Numbered from the stretch's first letter, positions 35,550-49,515 are shown. The stretch: DNA of 64,000 nt from Kitasatospora sp. MAP5-34 (GCF_029894335.1 NZ_JARXZC010000002.1:1-64000); one strand, 5' to 3'. Notes: generated from the letters alone by a model not told the origin. Translations and numbers: made by a program.

Positions 35550-35915
35550 ATGGCCGGCGAGCCGCAGTCCGACTGCCTGTTCTGCAAGATCGTGGCGGGC
35601 CAGATCCCGGCCACCGTCCTGCGGGAGACCGAACACACCGTCACCTTCCGGGACATCAGCCCGCAGGCCCCGACCCACGTGCTGGTCATCCCCAAGGCGC
35701 ACTACCCGGACGCCGCCACCCTCGCCGCCGCCGAGCCGCTGCTCGCGGCCGAGGTGCTCGCCGAGGCCGGCGAGGTGGCCGTCGACGAGAAGATCGACGA
35801 GTCCGGCTACCGGCTGATCTTCAACACCGGCGCGGGCGCCGGGCAGACCGTCTTCCACGCCCATGTGCACGTGCTCGGCGGCGGCACCTCGCTGCAGCAC
35901 AAGGGCCTGGTCTGA
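35550..35915 (+). CDS. HIT family nucleotide-binding protein
   Basis: 121 residues, with GAGGAG before the ATG. The N terminus [20 protein letters not shown] and the histidine triad H103-A-H105-V-H107 are typical of the HINT branch, which hydrolyses adenosine phosphoramidates. CLFC could bind zinc. It lies 4 bp before the RNase Z-like gene, so the two are surely co-transcribed. Confidence 0.93.
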   Translation: MAGEPQSDCLFCKIVAGQIPATVLRETEHTVTFRDISPQAPTHVLVIPKAHYPDAATLAAAEPLLAAEVLAEAGEVAVDEKIDESGYRLIFNTGAGAGQTVFHAHVHVLGGGTSLQHKGLV

Positions 35916-35919
35916 CACC

Positions 35920-36840
35920 GTGTCGCAGCGCGAGTTCGTGGTCCTGGGCACCGCCAGCCAGGTGCCGACCCGGCAGCGGAACCACAACGGCTACTTCCTC
36001 CGCTGGGACGGCGAGGGCCTGCTGTTCGACCCGGGGGAGGGGACGCAGCGGCAGATGCTGCACGCCGGGGTCTCCGCCACCGCGATCACCCGGATCGGGG
36101 TCACGCACTTCCACGGTGACCACAGCCTCGGCCTCGCCGGGGTGATCCAGCGGATCAACCTGGACCGCGTCCCGCACCCGGTGGACGTCTACTACCCGGC
36201 CACCGGCGAAGTCTTCTTCGACCGGCTGCGGCACGCCACGGCCTTCCACGAGACGGCCGAGCTGCGCCCCCGCCCGGTCTTCGAGCCCGGGCCGCTGCCC
36301 GCTCCCGGTGCGCCGTTCACCCTGGAGGCGGTACGGCTCTCGCACCCGGTCGACTCGTTCGGGTACCGCCTGGTCGAGCCCGACGGCAGTCGGCTGCTGC
36401 CCGAGCGCCTCGCCGCCCTCGGCCTGCGCGGGCCCGACGTGGGGGTGCTCCAGCGCGAGGGCCGGATCGAACGGGACGGCCGTACCGTCACGCTGGCGGA
36501 GGTCAGCGTGCCGAAGCCCGGGCAGCGCTTCGCCTTCGTGATGGACACCCGGCTCTGCGACGGCGTCGGGGAGCTGGCCGAGGGTGCGGACCTGCTGGTG
36601 ATCGAGGCGACCTTCCTGGACGCCGACGCCCACCTCGCCGAGGAGCACGGTCACCTCACCGCCGCCCAGGCCGCCCGGGTCGCCACCGAGGCGGGGGTCC
36701 GCACGCTCGTGCTCACCCACTTCTCCCAGCGCTACCCGGAGCTGGACGGGCACCTGGCCGAGGCCCGCAAGCACTTCGACGGCGAGCTGGTGGTCGCCGA
36801 GGACCTCGCCCGCGTCCCGGTACCACCGCGCCGGCCGTGA
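35920..36840 (+). CDS. RNase Z-like metallo-beta-lactamase fold hydrolase
   Basis: 306 residues from GTG at 35920. The N terminus [20 protein letters not shown] and the motif H63-F-H65-G-D67-H68 match the RNase Z family, as do [17 protein letters not shown] and VLTHFSQRY. The flexible arm of long tRNase Z enzymes is not evident. RNase Z cleaves the 3' trailer of tRNA precursors. This fits a genome whose tRNA-Ala genes do not encode CCA. Confidence 0.88.
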   Translation: MSQREFVVLGTASQVPTRQRNHNGYFLRWDGEGLLFDPGEGTQRQMLHAGVSATAITRIGVTHFHGDHSLGLAGVIQRINLDRVPHPVDVYYPATGEVFFDRLRHATAFHETAELRPRPVFEPGPLPAPGAPFTLEAVRLSHPVDSFGYRLVEPDGSRLLPERLAALGLRGPDVGVLQREGRIERDGRTVTLAEVSVPKPGQRFAFVMDTRLCDGVGELAEGADLLVIEATFLDADAHLAEEHGHLTAAQAARVATEAGVRTLVLTHFSQRYPELDGHLAEARKHFDGELVVAEDLARVPVPPRRP

Positions 36841-37034
36841 AGCCCGGCAGCCGACGGTCGTAAACCTTCTAAAACCATTCGCATGGCAGAACGATCTGCC
36901 CCAGCATCGAAGCCGCCGCCCACAGCGGCACCGCGCCGCCGCAACGATCATTCGTGCGGCGTACCCTGGTGACCCCGGAGAGACCGAGTGGCACCCCGAC
37001 GACGGATGGGATGAGGCAGGCCCCAGGCCGACCC

Positions 37035-38153
<1,119 letters not shown>

Positions 38154-38167
38154 GTACCAAGCCCTCC

Positions 38168-38662
38168 ATGTCGATCGACATCGCCAACGAGTCCGGTTGG
38201 GACGCCGACGAGGATGCCATCCTCGACGTCGCCCGCTTCGCCCTCGACAAGATGCGGATCCACCCGCAGTCCGAACTGTCCGTGATCCTGGTGGACGGCG
38301 CGGCGATGGAGGAGCTGCACATCCAGTGGATGGACCTCCCGGGGCCCACCGATGTGATGTCCTTCCCGATGGACGAGCTGCGCCCGGGCAAGGAGGGCGA
38401 GGAGCTGCCGCAGGGCCTGCTCGGTGACATCGTGCTCTGCCCCGAGGTCGCCGAGAAGCAGGGCCTGGACGCGCCGTCCAAGCACTCGATGGACGAGGAG
38501 CTGCAGCTGCTCACCGTCCACGGTGTGCTGCACGTCCTCGGGTACGACCACGAGGAGCCCGAGGAGGAGCGCGCGATGTTCGCGCTCCAGAAGCGCATCC
38601 TGGACGACTGGCGGTCCGGTCGCGGGCTGTCGGGGATCTCCCCGGCGCCGACCACCCACTGA
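38168..38662 (+). CDS. ybeY: endoribonuclease YbeY
   Basis: 164 residues from ATG. The metal site is H118-x3-H122-x5-H128 in [17 protein letters not shown]. Preceding motifs ([32 protein letters not shown]) are standard. YbeY acts in 16S rRNA 3'-end maturation and ribosome quality control. It sits between phoH and the CBS-domain gene, an arrangement common across bacteria. Confidence 0.95.
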   Translation: MSIDIANESGWDADEDAILDVARFALDKMRIHPQSELSVILVDGAAMEELHIQWMDLPGPTDVMSFPMDELRPGKEGEELPQGLLGDIVLCPEVAEKQGLDAPSKHSMDEELQLLTVHGVLHVLGYDHEEPEEERAMFALQKRILDDWRSGRGLSGISPAPTTH

Positions 38663-38675
38663 GGCCAGGCCTTCG

Positions 38676-40001
38676 GTGAGTGGTGAAAGTACGAGTTTCC
38701 TCGTCGGGGCCTGCCTGCTGGTCGTGCTCGGCTGGCTGGCGGCCTGCGCGGAGGCCGGTATCTCCCGGATCTCCCGGTTCCGCGCGGAGGAGGCCGTCCG
38801 GGCCGGGCGGCGCGGCTCCGGTCGGCTGCTGACGCTCGCCTCCGACCCGATCCGCTACCTCAACCTGGCGACCCTGATCCGGGTCGCCAGCGAGATGGCG
38901 GCGGCCGTCCTGGTGACGGTGGTCTGCGTGCGCAGCCTGCACCAGACCTGGCAGGCCGTGCTGCTGGCCTTCGGTGTGATGGTGCTGGTCTCGTTCGTCG
39001 CGGTGGGGGTCTCGCCGCGCACGATCGGCCGCCAGCACCCGCTGACCACCGCCACGGCGGCCTCCTTCGTGCTGCTGCCGCTGGCCCGCATCCTCGGCCC
39101 GATCCCGCGCCTGCTGATCCTGCTGGGCAACGCGCTCACCCCGGGCAAGGGCTACCGGGAGGGCCCGTTCGCCTCCGAGGCCGAGTTGCGGGCGCTGGTC
39201 GACCTGGCGGAGAAGGACGACCTGATCGAGGACGACGAGCGCCGGATGGTGCACTCGGTCTTCGAGCTGGGCGACACCATCGTCCGTGAGGTGATGGTGC
39301 CGCGCACCGACCTGGTGATGATCGAGCGCCACAAGACCATCCGCCAGGCGCTCACCCTGGCGCTGCGCTCCGGCTTCTCCCGGATGCCGGTGGTCGGCGA
39401 CAACGAGGACGACGTGGTGGGCATCGTCTACCTGAAGGACCTCGTCCGCCGCACCCACATCAACCGGGACGCCGAGTCCGAGCTGGTCGGCACGGTCCTG
39501 CGGCCGGCCGTCTTCGTCCCCGACAGCAAGCCGGCCGGTGACCTGCTGCGCGAGATGCAGCAGATGCGCTCGCACGTGGCGATCGTGATCGACGAGTACG
39601 GCGGCACGGCGGGCCTGGTCACCATCGAGGACGTCCTGGAGGAGATCGTCGGCGAGATCACCGACGAGTACGACCGCGAGATCGCGCCGGTCGAGGACCT
39701 CGGGGACGGCTCGTACCGGATCACCGCCCGGCTGCTGGTCGAGGACCTCGGCGAGCTGTTCGGCCTGGAGCTGGAGGACGAGGACGTCGAGACGGTCGGC
39801 GGTCTGCTCGCCAAACACCTCGGACGCGTCCCGATTCCCGGCTCCTCCTGCGACATCCCGGTCCCCGAGGACGCCTCGGTCGACTTCACCGCCATCCGCC
39901 TCACCGCCGAGAGCTCGGCGGGCCGCCGCAACCGGATCGGGACCGTCGTGGTCTCGCCGGTCCGGCGCGGCACCGCGCCCTTGGAGGGCGACGGCGAGTG
40001 A
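38676..40001 (+). CDS. hemolysin C/CorC-type membrane protein with CBS domains
   Basis: 441 residues from GTG at 38676, 13 bp after ybeY. The N-terminal DUF21/CNNM domain has about four hydrophobic helices (residues 5-150). Two CBS domains follow (about 205-330, including DTIVREVMVPRTDLVMIE and VIDEYGGTAGLVTIEDVLEEIVGEI), and a C-terminal CorC_HlyC domain. The family is associated with magnesium or cobalt efflux, and CBS domains bind adenine nucleotides. Likely in one operon with phoH and ybeY. A terminator follows at 40010. Confidence 0.93.
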   Translation: MSGESTSFLVGACLLVVLGWLAACAEAGISRISRFRAEEAVRAGRRGSGRLLTLASDPIRYLNLATLIRVASEMAAAVLVTVVCVRSLHQTWQAVLLAFGVMVLVSFVAVGVSPRTIGRQHPLTTATAASFVLLPLARILGPIPRLLILLGNALTPGKGYREGPFASEAELRALVDLAEKDDLIEDDERRMVHSVFELGDTIVREVMVPRTDLVMIERHKTIRQALTLALRSGFSRMPVVGDNEDDVVGIVYLKDLVRRTHINRDAESELVGTVLRPAVFVPDSKPAGDLLREMQQMRSHVAIVIDEYGGTAGLVTIEDVLEEIVGEITDEYDREIAPVEDLGDGSYRITARLLVEDLGELFGLELEDEDVETVGGLLAKHLGRVPIPGSSCDIPVPEDASVDFTAIRLTAESSAGRRNRIGTVVVSPVRRGTAPLEGDGE

Positions 40002-40009
40002 CCGTGGTC

Positions 40010-40042
40010 CGGAAGGCCCAGCAGGAATTGCCGGGCCTTCCG
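40010..40042 (+). terminator. intrinsic-type terminator after the CBS protein gene
   Basis: CGGAAGGCCC (40010-40019) pairs with GGGCCTTCCG (40033-40042); the sequence after it has only scattered T residues. Confidence 0.75.
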
Positions 40043-40062
40043 ATTCGTCCCACCATGTGAGC

Positions 40063-40296
40063 ATGACGCATCAGTTGCGAGCAGAGTACGGCCCTGCGGG
40101 CCGGTCCGGCGGGGCCAAGCAGTGGCATGTCGTCCGGTCCGCGAACCTCGTGGCGGCGCTGTGCGGGCGTGACATCGAGCCCGACGCGGAGACCAAGCCC
40201 GCCGAGGAGTGGGGGACCGGCCTGCGGGCCTGTCAGCAGTGCGGTTCGCTGTACATGCACGAAGTCCCGCACATGCCGGGCGATCCGCACCGGTAG
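40063..40296 (+). CDS. small zinc-ribbon-like protein of unknown function
   Basis: 77 residues, MTHQLRAEYGPAGRSGGAKQ onward; GTG at 40057 is an alternative start. Three cysteines (AALCGRDIEPD and LRACQQCGSLYMHEVPH) and nearby His residues suggest a half or incomplete zinc ribbon. Clean G/C third-position pattern supports real coding. No family name recognised. Confidence 0.6.
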   Translation: MTHQLRAEYGPAGRSGGAKQWHVVRSANLVAALCGRDIEPDAETKPAEEWGTGLRACQQCGSLYMHEVPHMPGDPHR

Positions 40297-40412
40297 CACC
40301 GACAGGCGGCGTCGGCCGGTCCGGACGTACCTTGATTACGGTGCGGGTGCGTCGAGCGCTCGTACGGGGAGGGGCCGGTTTCCCAGGTTCGACCTGTGTG
40401 GTGGAGGTCCCC

Positions 40413-40952
40413 ATGAAACTGCAAGACGAACTTCCCATGGACCACCGGCTCGCGACGGTCTACCGGATCGGCGCGGGCCTGGGCGGTGTGTTCCTGATGG
40501 TCTTCGGGATTCTCGGGGTGACCGGGCATCCGGGCTTCCTGAGCACCCACGGGCAGTCGGTCGCCGGTATGTCGACCAACGGCGCGCTGAGCTGGCTCTC
40601 GGTGGTGATGGGAGCCGTGCTGATCGTCGGTGCGGTGATCGGCGGCAACTTCGCCTCGAACCTCAACATGATCGTGGGCGTGCTCTTCGTCCTGTCCGGT
40701 TTCGCCGGGTTGACCCTGCTCGGCCGGGGTGACGCCAACATCCTCAACTTCCGGATGTCGAACGTCCTGTTCAGCTTCATCTTCGGCTTCGTGGTGCTCA
40801 CCTTCGGCATGTACGGCAGGGTGAGCAGTCATCTGCCGCACGACAACCCGTACTGGCAGAAGCGCCACGGCGAGCAGGAGCAGCTGCCGTCCGGCCCACC
40901 GGCCATGGTGAAGATCTTCAAGCCCGGCCCGCCCAACCCCATCGGTCACTGA
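40413..40952 (+). CDS. DUF4383-like four-helix membrane protein
   Basis: 179 residues from ATG, with GGAGG upstream. Four hydrophobic segments are at about 20-38, 62-82, 88-106 and 120-140. The region ASNLNMIVGVLFVLSGFAGL and LNFRMSNVLFSFIFGFVVLTFGMYGR resembles the DUF4383 family. The C-terminal tail is polar and Pro-rich. Function unknown. Confidence 0.7.
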   Translation: MKLQDELPMDHRLATVYRIGAGLGGVFLMVFGILGVTGHPGFLSTHGQSVAGMSTNGALSWLSVVMGAVLIVGAVIGGNFASNLNMIVGVLFVLSGFAGLTLLGRGDANILNFRMSNVLFSFIFGFVVLTFGMYGRVSSHLPHDNPYWQKRHGEQEQLPSGPPAMVKIFKPGPPNPIGH

Positions 40953-41020
40953 CCCCCCTCCTCGACCCTGCTTCTGGGCCGCGCGGACGTGCGAGCCGCG
41001 CGGCCCCTATGCTCAGCGGC

Positions 41021-41389
41021 ATGAGTGAGCTGACAGACCTTGATCCCGCCGCCCTGGATCCCGAGGACAAGAAGATCATCACGCTGGCCCGCTCCGCCCG
41101 CGCCCGCAACGGCGTCGCGGAGGGGGCCGCCGTGCGTGACGAGACCGGACGCACGTACGTCGCGGGTACCGTCGCGCTGGAGTCGCTGCGGCTCAGCGCC
41201 CTGCAGACGGCGGTCGCCATGGCGGTGGCCAGCGGTGCCAAGGGCCTGGAGGCGGCGGCAGTGGTCAGCGAGGCCACCGCGCCGGCCACGGCGGACCTGG
41301 CCGCCGTGCGCGACCTGGGCGGCGTGGGCACGCCAGTCCTGCTGGCCGGGCCGGACGGCACGTTGCGGGTGGCTGCCAAGGCCGAGTGA
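41021..41389 (+). CDS. cytidine-deaminase-fold protein lacking zinc ligands
   Basis: 122 residues from ATG at 41021. The length and pattern (KKIITLARSARARNGVAEGAAVRDETGRTYVAGTVA, split here as a cited span, then LSALQTAVAMAVASGAKGLEAAAVVSE) correspond to cytidine deaminase: the entry helix, the GAAV strand, the strand that normally ends in N-x-E-N, and the helix that normally begins C/H-A-E. However, the whole protein contains no Cys and no His, so the zinc ligands and the PCxxC motif are gone. It cannot be a normal deaminase; a pseudoenzyme or structural role is likely. It precedes era, as streptomycete cytidine deaminase-like genes do. Confidence 0.72.
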   Translation: MSELTDLDPAALDPEDKKIITLARSARARNGVAEGAAVRDETGRTYVAGTVALESLRLSALQTAVAMAVASGAKGLEAAAVVSEATAPATADLAAVRDLGGVGTPVLLAGPDGTLRVAAKAE

Positions 41390-41503
41390 GGCGGCTGCCC
41401 GGTGGTCCGCGAGCTGCGGACCACCCGGCAGCTTCAGGCGACCGCCCGGCGGGCCTACTGGTGGCGCCTCCGGCCGGATAATCTGACCGGAAGGGGGTGT
41501 GTC

Positions 41504-41668
41504 ATGGGGGCACTGGGATTCTTCGCCGCGCTGCTGCTGAGCGTGATGGGCATGGGGCGCTGGAAGGAGACCGGTTCTCCGTACTGGCTGGCCGGGTCCA
41601 TCACGCTGTTCGTACTGACGCTGATCGGTGGCCTGACCTCGCGGCGAGGGGGCGGTAAGGCCCGCTGA
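41504..41668 (+). CDS. small two-helix membrane protein
   Basis: 54 residues from ATG, with AAGGGGGTG upstream. Two hydrophobic segments (ALGFFAALLLSVMGMG and LAGSITLFVLTLIGGL) flank a short polar loop, ending TSRRGGGKAR. Probably a genuine small inner-membrane protein between the deaminase-like gene and era. No known family. Confidence 0.6.
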   Translation: MGALGFFAALLLSVMGMGRWKETGSPYWLAGSITLFVLTLIGGLTSRRGGGKAR

Positions 41669-41719
41669 GAGGGCCCGGTCGGGACGGCCTGTCCGTCGCC
41701 GCTCGGGTGATCAGGGAGA

Positions 41720-42658
41720 ATGGGGGACATGACTGCCCCTTCATCCCCGTACCGTTCCGGGTTCGCGTGCTTCGTCGGCCGTCCCAACGCGGGAAAGTCG
41801 ACCCTGACCAACGCGCTGGTCGGGACGAAGGTCGCGATTACCTCGGACCGTCCGCAGACCACCCGCCACACCGTGCGCGGCATCGTGCACCGCCCGGACG
41901 CGCAGCTCGTCCTGGTCGACACCCCCGGCCTGCACAAGCCCCGCACGCTGCTCGGCGAGCGCCTCAACGACCTGGTCCGCTCGACCTGGGCGGAGGTCGA
42001 CGTGATCGGCTTCTGCCTCCCGGCCGACCAGAAGCTCGGCCCCGGTGACAAGTTCATCGCCAAGGAGCTCGCGGAGGTCAAGAAGACCCCCAAGGTCGCG
42101 ATCGTGACCAAGACCGACCTGGTCGACTCCAAGAAGCTGGCCGAGCAGCTCATCGCGATCCACCAGCTCGGTGTCGAGCTGGGCATCGAGTGGGCCGAGA
42201 TCGTCCCGGTGTCGGCCGTCGGCGACAAGCAGGTCGATCTGCTGGCCAACCTGCTGGCCCCGCTGCTCCCGGAGGGCCCCCCGCTCTACCCGGACGGCGA
42301 CCTGACCGACGAGCCCGAGCTGATCATGGTCGCCGAGCTGATCCGCGAGGCTGCGCTGGAGGGTGTCCGCGACGAGCTGCCGCACTCGCTCGCCGTCGTG
42401 GTCGAGGAGATGATCCCGCGCGAGGGCCGCCCGGCGGACCGTCCGCTGCTCGACATCCACGCCAACGTCTACATCGAGCGGCAGAGCCAGAAGGCCATCG
42501 TGATCGGCTCGAAGGGCTCCCGCCTCAAGCACGTCGGGACCACCGCCCGCAAGCACATCGAGGCCCTCCTCGGCACCCCGGTCTACCTCGACCTGCACGT
42601 CAAGGTCGCCAAGGACTGGCAGCGCGACCCGAAGCAGCTGCGCAAGCTCGGCTTCTGA
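41720..42658 (+). CDS. era: GTPase Era
   Basis: 312 residues from ATG at 41720; ATG at 41729 is an equally possible start 3 residues on. G1 GRPNAGKST (about 20-28), G3 DTPG, G4 TKTD and G5 VSAVG are all present. The C-terminal KH domain contains AIVIGSKGSRLKHVGTTARK and ends VAKDWQRDPKQLRKLGF. Era assists 30S assembly by binding the 3' end of 16S rRNA. Functionally it belongs with YbeY and RsmE encoded nearby. Confidence 0.96.
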   Translation: MGDMTAPSSPYRSGFACFVGRPNAGKSTLTNALVGTKVAITSDRPQTTRHTVRGIVHRPDAQLVLVDTPGLHKPRTLLGERLNDLVRSTWAEVDVIGFCLPADQKLGPGDKFIAKELAEVKKTPKVAIVTKTDLVDSKKLAEQLIAIHQLGVELGIEWAEIVPVSAVGDKQVDLLANLLAPLLPEGPPLYPDGDLTDEPELIMVAELIREAALEGVRDELPHSLAVVVEEMIPREGRPADRPLLDIHANVYIERQSQKAIVIGSKGSRLKHVGTTARKHIEALLGTPVYLDLHVKVAKDWQRDPKQLRKLGF

Positions 42659-42665
42659 CCGCACC

Positions 42666-42703
42666 CGACCGGCCGGTGTCCCCACGGGGGCACCGGCCGG
42701 TCG
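42666..42703. terminator. bidirectional terminator between era and the emfourin gene
   Basis: CGACCGGCCGGTG pairs with CACCGGCCGGTCG, with inner CCCC/GGGG. CGTTT follows on the plus strand. It separates two convergent genes. Confidence 0.8.
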
Positions 42704-42725
42704 CGTTTCAGGGTCGGGGGAGCGG

Positions 42726-46252
<3,527 letters not shown>

Positions 46253-46259
46253 TTCGCAT

Positions 46260-46286
46260 GGGGGGTCATCTGATGGGTGGCCCCCC
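46260..46286 (+). terminator. stem-loop after leuA
   Basis: GGGGGGTCATC (46260-46270) pairs with GGTGGCCCCCC (46276-46286), allowing two G-T pairs, around TGATG. Confidence 0.6.
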
Positions 46287-46346
46287 GGGAGCCCTGGCGG
46301 TTCTCCGGAGAAATGTGTTCCACGCCACATCTTTACCCGTTCGGGG

Positions 46347-46375
46347 TGCTGACACGTGCTCTTAACCGTGGCAGC
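46347..46375 (+). promoter_or_regulatory. candidate promoter for the TerB-like gene
   Basis: CTGACA (46347-46352), a 17-nt spacer and CAGCAT (46370-46375), about 100 nt before the GTG start. Weak match, by eye. Confidence 0.35.
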
Positions 46376-46477
46376 ATCTATCCACCGGAACCGGGGTCGG
46401 TGGGCGGCCCGCGGACTCCGGTCGCGTGACCTGCCCATTGATGCGCAGGCCGCCTGCCATGTCTGGGGAGTGGCGCC

Positions 46478-47143
46478 GTGACAGGGTTGTGGGGTGTTCG
46501 CCCTCGGTGGCGGACGGACGTCCTCGGTGATTTCTTCTGTCCTGGCTGTGGTGGCGACCGCAACTACCGTCGGCAGCACGGTCGGCGGTGGCTGCGGTTG
46601 GTCGGCACACCGATCGTCCCGGTCGGCCCGGTGATCGGCAGCATCCAGTGCACCTCCTGCCACGGCAGGTACGGCGTCGAGACCCTGGAGCAACTCACCA
46701 GCGTCCGGCTGGCCGCGATGCTGCGCGACGCCCAGTACACCGTGGCGCTGACCGTCCTCGCGGCCGGCGGCACGGGCAGCCGGGCGGCCAGGGAGGCCGC
46801 CTGCGCGGTGGTCCGCGAGGCCGGGTTCGAGGACAGCGGCGAGGTCCAGGTGCTCGCCGCACTGGCCGCGCTCACCGGCGTCGACGGTGACGTACCGGTC
46901 GACCTCGACGGTGCGGGCAGCGGTCTGGCCATCGAACTGCACGCCGCGCTCGAACCGCTGGCCCCGCACCTCGCCCAGCAGGGCCGCGAGCGGCTGCTGC
47001 TCCAGGGCGCGCGGATCGCGCTGGCCGACGGCCGGTACCTGCCGCAGGAGCGCGCCGCACTGGCCGCCGTCGGCCGCTGCCTCAAGCTCGCCGAGCTCCG
47101 GGTCGGCGAACTCCTCCAGTCGGCCACCAGCGCCTCGCACTGA
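46478..47143 (+). CDS. zinc-ribbon protein with TerB-like helical domain
   Basis: 221 residues from GTG, with GGGGAG 7 nt upstream. The N terminus has two CxxC pairs (FFCPGCGGDRNYRRQ and IQCTSCHGRYGVETL), forming a four-cysteine zinc ribbon around residues 21-60. The rest is helical: DAQYTVALTVLAAGGTGSRAAREAACAVVREAG, and ERLLLQGARIALADGRYLPQERAALAAVGRCLKL, which is the acidic-helix pattern of TerB (tellurite-resistance/DjlA-like) domains. Likely a protein-protein or metal-binding stress factor; its partners are not in the window. Confidence 0.75.
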   Translation: MTGLWGVRPRWRTDVLGDFFCPGCGGDRNYRRQHGRRWLRLVGTPIVPVGPVIGSIQCTSCHGRYGVETLEQLTSVRLAAMLRDAQYTVALTVLAAGGTGSRAAREAACAVVREAGFEDSGEVQVLAALAALTGVDGDVPVDLDGAGSGLAIELHAALEPLAPHLAQQGRERLLLQGARIALADGRYLPQERAALAAVGRCLKLAELRVGELLQSATSASH

Positions 47144-47362
47144 CGCGCCGGCCACCCCGTAGACCCCCACGAACCGGGCCCGACCCCCCCTCCGGGCCCG
47201 CCGTCACCCGCACCCGAGGTGTCCCCCCACGGACCTGGGTGCGGGCGTACGGCTGTCCGGGGCGGTGCGTAGTTTTCCGGACTGCCGTGCTGCCGACCGG
47301 ACCGCCTGCTGATTGCGGGACAATGGTCGGATGGCCACCTTGTTCGACTCCGGAATCCACCG

Positions 47363-48109
47363 ATGAGCCTTTTCCGCGACGACGGCGTGGTGCTGCGCGT
47401 CCAGAAGCTCGGTGAGGCCGATCGGATCATCACCCTGCTGACCCGTCAGCACGGCCGGGTGCGGGCGGTGGCCCGGGGCATCCGCAAGACCAAGTCGAAG
47501 TTCGGCGCGCGGCTGGAGCCGTTCTCCCACGTCGATGTGCAGTTCTTCAGCCGGGGCGCCGACCTGGTCGGCCGCTCGCTGCCGCTCTGCACCCAGGTGG
47601 AGACCATCGCCCCCTACGGCAGCTCGATCGTCACGGACTACGGCCGCTACACCGCCGGCACGGCGATGCTGGAGACGGCGGAACGATTCGCCGAGAACGA
47701 GGGCGAACCGGCCGTCCAGCAGTACCTGCTCCTGGTCGGCGCACTCCGTACGCTGGCGGCCGGGCTGCACGAGTCGCATCTCGTACTGGACGCCTTCCTG
47801 CTCCGTTCGCTGGCCGTCAACGGGTACGGCGCGAGCTTCACCAACTGCGCCAAGTGCGGTATGGACGGCGTCAACCGGTTCTTCTCGCTCCAAGCGGGCG
47901 GAGTGCTCTGCTCGGACTGCCGGGTACCTGGAAGTGCCGTACCCTCCCCTGAGACACTGGTACTGCTCGGCGCGCTGCTGTCAGGGGACTGGCAGACGGC
48001 GGACAACTGCGAGCCTCGGTACTGGCGCGAGGGCAGCGGGCTGGTGGCCGCCTATCTGCAGTGGCACCTGGAGCGGGGCATCCGCTCGATGAGATACGTG
48101 GAGAAGTGA
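47363..48109 (+). CDS. recO: DNA repair protein RecO
   Basis: 248 residues from ATG. The OB-fold N terminus ([54 protein letters not shown] as the following span) and a four-Cys zinc site (CAKCG and CSDC, about 171-192) match actinobacterial RecO. RecO helps RecA load on gaps in the RecFOR pathway. It is coupled to uppS with a 5 bp gap, an order common in actinobacteria. Confidence 0.94.
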   Translation: MSLFRDDGVVLRVQKLGEADRIITLLTRQHGRVRAVARGIRKTKSKFGARLEPFSHVDVQFFSRGADLVGRSLPLCTQVETIAPYGSSIVTDYGRYTAGTAMLETAERFAENEGEPAVQQYLLLVGALRTLAAGLHESHLVLDAFLLRSLAVNGYGASFTNCAKCGMDGVNRFFSLQAGGVLCSDCRVPGSAVPSPETLVLLGALLSGDWQTADNCEPRYWREGSGLVAAYLQWHLERGIRSMRYVEK

Positions 48110-48114
48110 GCACC

Positions 48115-48957
48115 ATGGCAGCGCGACGCCTCTTCGGCAGCAAGCAGCGGGAGTACGTGACTCCGACCCCGCACCCGAGCGGTGCCCGGCCGCCGAAGCT
48201 CCCGGGTGAGCTCGTCCCGGAGCACGTCGCGATCGTGATGGACGGCAACGGGCGTTGGGCCAAGGAGCGCGGTCTGCCGCGCACCGAGGGGCACAAGGTC
48301 GGCGAGTCCGTCGTGCTCGACGTCCTCAAGGGCGCCATCGAGCTCGGCGTGAAGAACATCTCGCTGTACGCCTTCTCCACCGAGAACTGGAAGCGTTCAC
48401 CGGACGAGGTGAAGTTCCTGATGAACTTCAACCGGGACGTCATCCGCCGCCGCCGCGACGAGATGGACGCGATGGGCGTCCGGATCCGCTGGGCCGGCCG
48501 GATGCCGAAGCTGTGGAAGAGCGTCGTCCAGGAGCTCCAGGTCGCCGAGGAGCAGACCAAGGACAACGACGCCGTCACCCTCTACATGTGCGTCAACTAC
48601 GGCGGCCGGGCCGAGGTCGCGGACGCGGCGGCGGCCATCGCCCGTGACGTGGCGGCCGGAAAGCTGGACCCGGCGAAGGTCACCGAGAAGACCGTCGCCA
48701 AGTACATGTACCACCCGGACATGCCGGACGTGGACCTGTTCCTCCGCCCCAGCGGCGAGCAGCGCACCTCCAACTTCCTGCTCTGGCAGAGCGCTTACGC
48801 CGAGTTCGTGTTCCAGGACGTGCTCTGGCCGGACTTCGACCGCCGCGACCTCTGGAACGCCTGCGAGCAGTTCGCGAGGCGCGACCGCCGCTTCGGCGGC
48901 GCGATCCCGAACGAGGTCAAGCCCGGACTGGCTGGCGAGGTGCCGGCCCAGCGTTGA
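48115..48957 (+). CDS. uppS: undecaprenyl (polyprenyl) diphosphate synthase, cis type
   Basis: 280 residues from ATG at 48115. Catalytic Asp is in [20 protein letters not shown] near 43. Further cis-prenyltransferase motifs are [58 protein letters not shown] and the C-terminal ARRDRRFGG. It makes the lipid carrier for peptidoglycan. The N-terminal about 35 residues before the catalytic core are basic, as in other actinobacterial enzymes. A long hairpin follows the gene. Confidence 0.95.
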   Translation: MAARRLFGSKQREYVTPTPHPSGARPPKLPGELVPEHVAIVMDGNGRWAKERGLPRTEGHKVGESVVLDVLKGAIELGVKNISLYAFSTENWKRSPDEVKFLMNFNRDVIRRRRDEMDAMGVRIRWAGRMPKLWKSVVQELQVAEEQTKDNDAVTLYMCVNYGGRAEVADAAAAIARDVAAGKLDPAKVTEKTVAKYMYHPDMPDVDLFLRPSGEQRTSNFLLWQSAYAEFVFQDVLWPDFDRRDLWNACEQFARRDRRFGGAIPNEVKPGLAGEVPAQR

Positions 48958-48976
48958 CCGGGTAGAGCCGACCGCG

Positions 48977-49024
48977 CGTACGCGAGAGGGGCCCGGGATG
49001 TCTCCCGGGCCCCTCTCGCGTACG
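48977..49024. terminator. perfect 22-bp bidirectional terminator between uppS and zur
   Basis: Positions 48977-48998 and 49003-49024 are exact inverse complements (arms begin CGTACGCGAGAGGGGCCCGG) around a TGTC loop. GTTCTTCTGCTTTTC follows on the plus strand. It separates convergent genes. Confidence 0.9.
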
Positions 49025-49069
49025 TTCTTCTGCTTTTCTGCTCTTCAGGTCTACTGCTGCTCTTCGGGT

Positions 49070-49480
49070 CTACTGCTTCGCCGCGCACTCTGCGCAGGTG
49101 CCGAAGATCTCCAGGGTGTGGGCGATGTCGCTGTAGCCGTGTTCGGCCGCGACGGTGTTGGCCCAGCGTTCGACTGCCGGGCCCTCGACCTCCACGGTGG
49201 CGCCGCAGTGGCGGCAGACCAGGTGGTGGTGGTGCCCACTGCTGCAACGGCGGTAGACGGCTTCGCCGTCCGACGTGCGCAGTACGTCCACCTCTCCGGC
49301 GTCGGCGAGCGACTGGAGGGTGCGGTAGACGGTGGTCAGGCCGACCGAGTCACCTCGGTGTTTGAGCATGTCGTGCAGCTCTTGCGCGCTGCGGAAGTCC
49401 TCGATCTCGTCCAGGGCCGCCGAGACGGCGGCCCGCTGCCGAGTGGATCGAGCGCGCGGCGACGGGCCTGCGGTGGTCAC
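49070..49480 (-). CDS. zur: zinc uptake regulator Zur (Fur family)
   Basis: 136 residues from GTG at 49480, chosen because AGGAGG lies 7 nt before it. Winged-helix DNA-binding region (RQRAAVSAALDEIEDFRSAQ, LTTVYRTLQSLADAGEVDVL), the His-rich metal site SSGHHHHLVCRHCG, and a C-terminal CAEC pair giving the structural zinc site. Position at the end of znuACB on the same strand identifies it as Zur rather than another Fur paralog. It represses zinc import at Zur boxes when zinc is sufficient. Confidence 0.93.
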   Translation of the reverse strand: MTTAGPSPRARSTRQRAAVSAALDEIEDFRSAQELHDMLKHRGDSVGLTTVYRTLQSLADAGEVDVLRTSDGEAVYRRCSSGHHHHLVCRHCGATVEVEGPAVERWANTVAAEHGYSDIAHTLEIFGTCAECAAKQ

Positions 49481-49515
49481 CGTGGGTCCTCCTGGAAGTG
49501 GGGTCATCTCGCACA

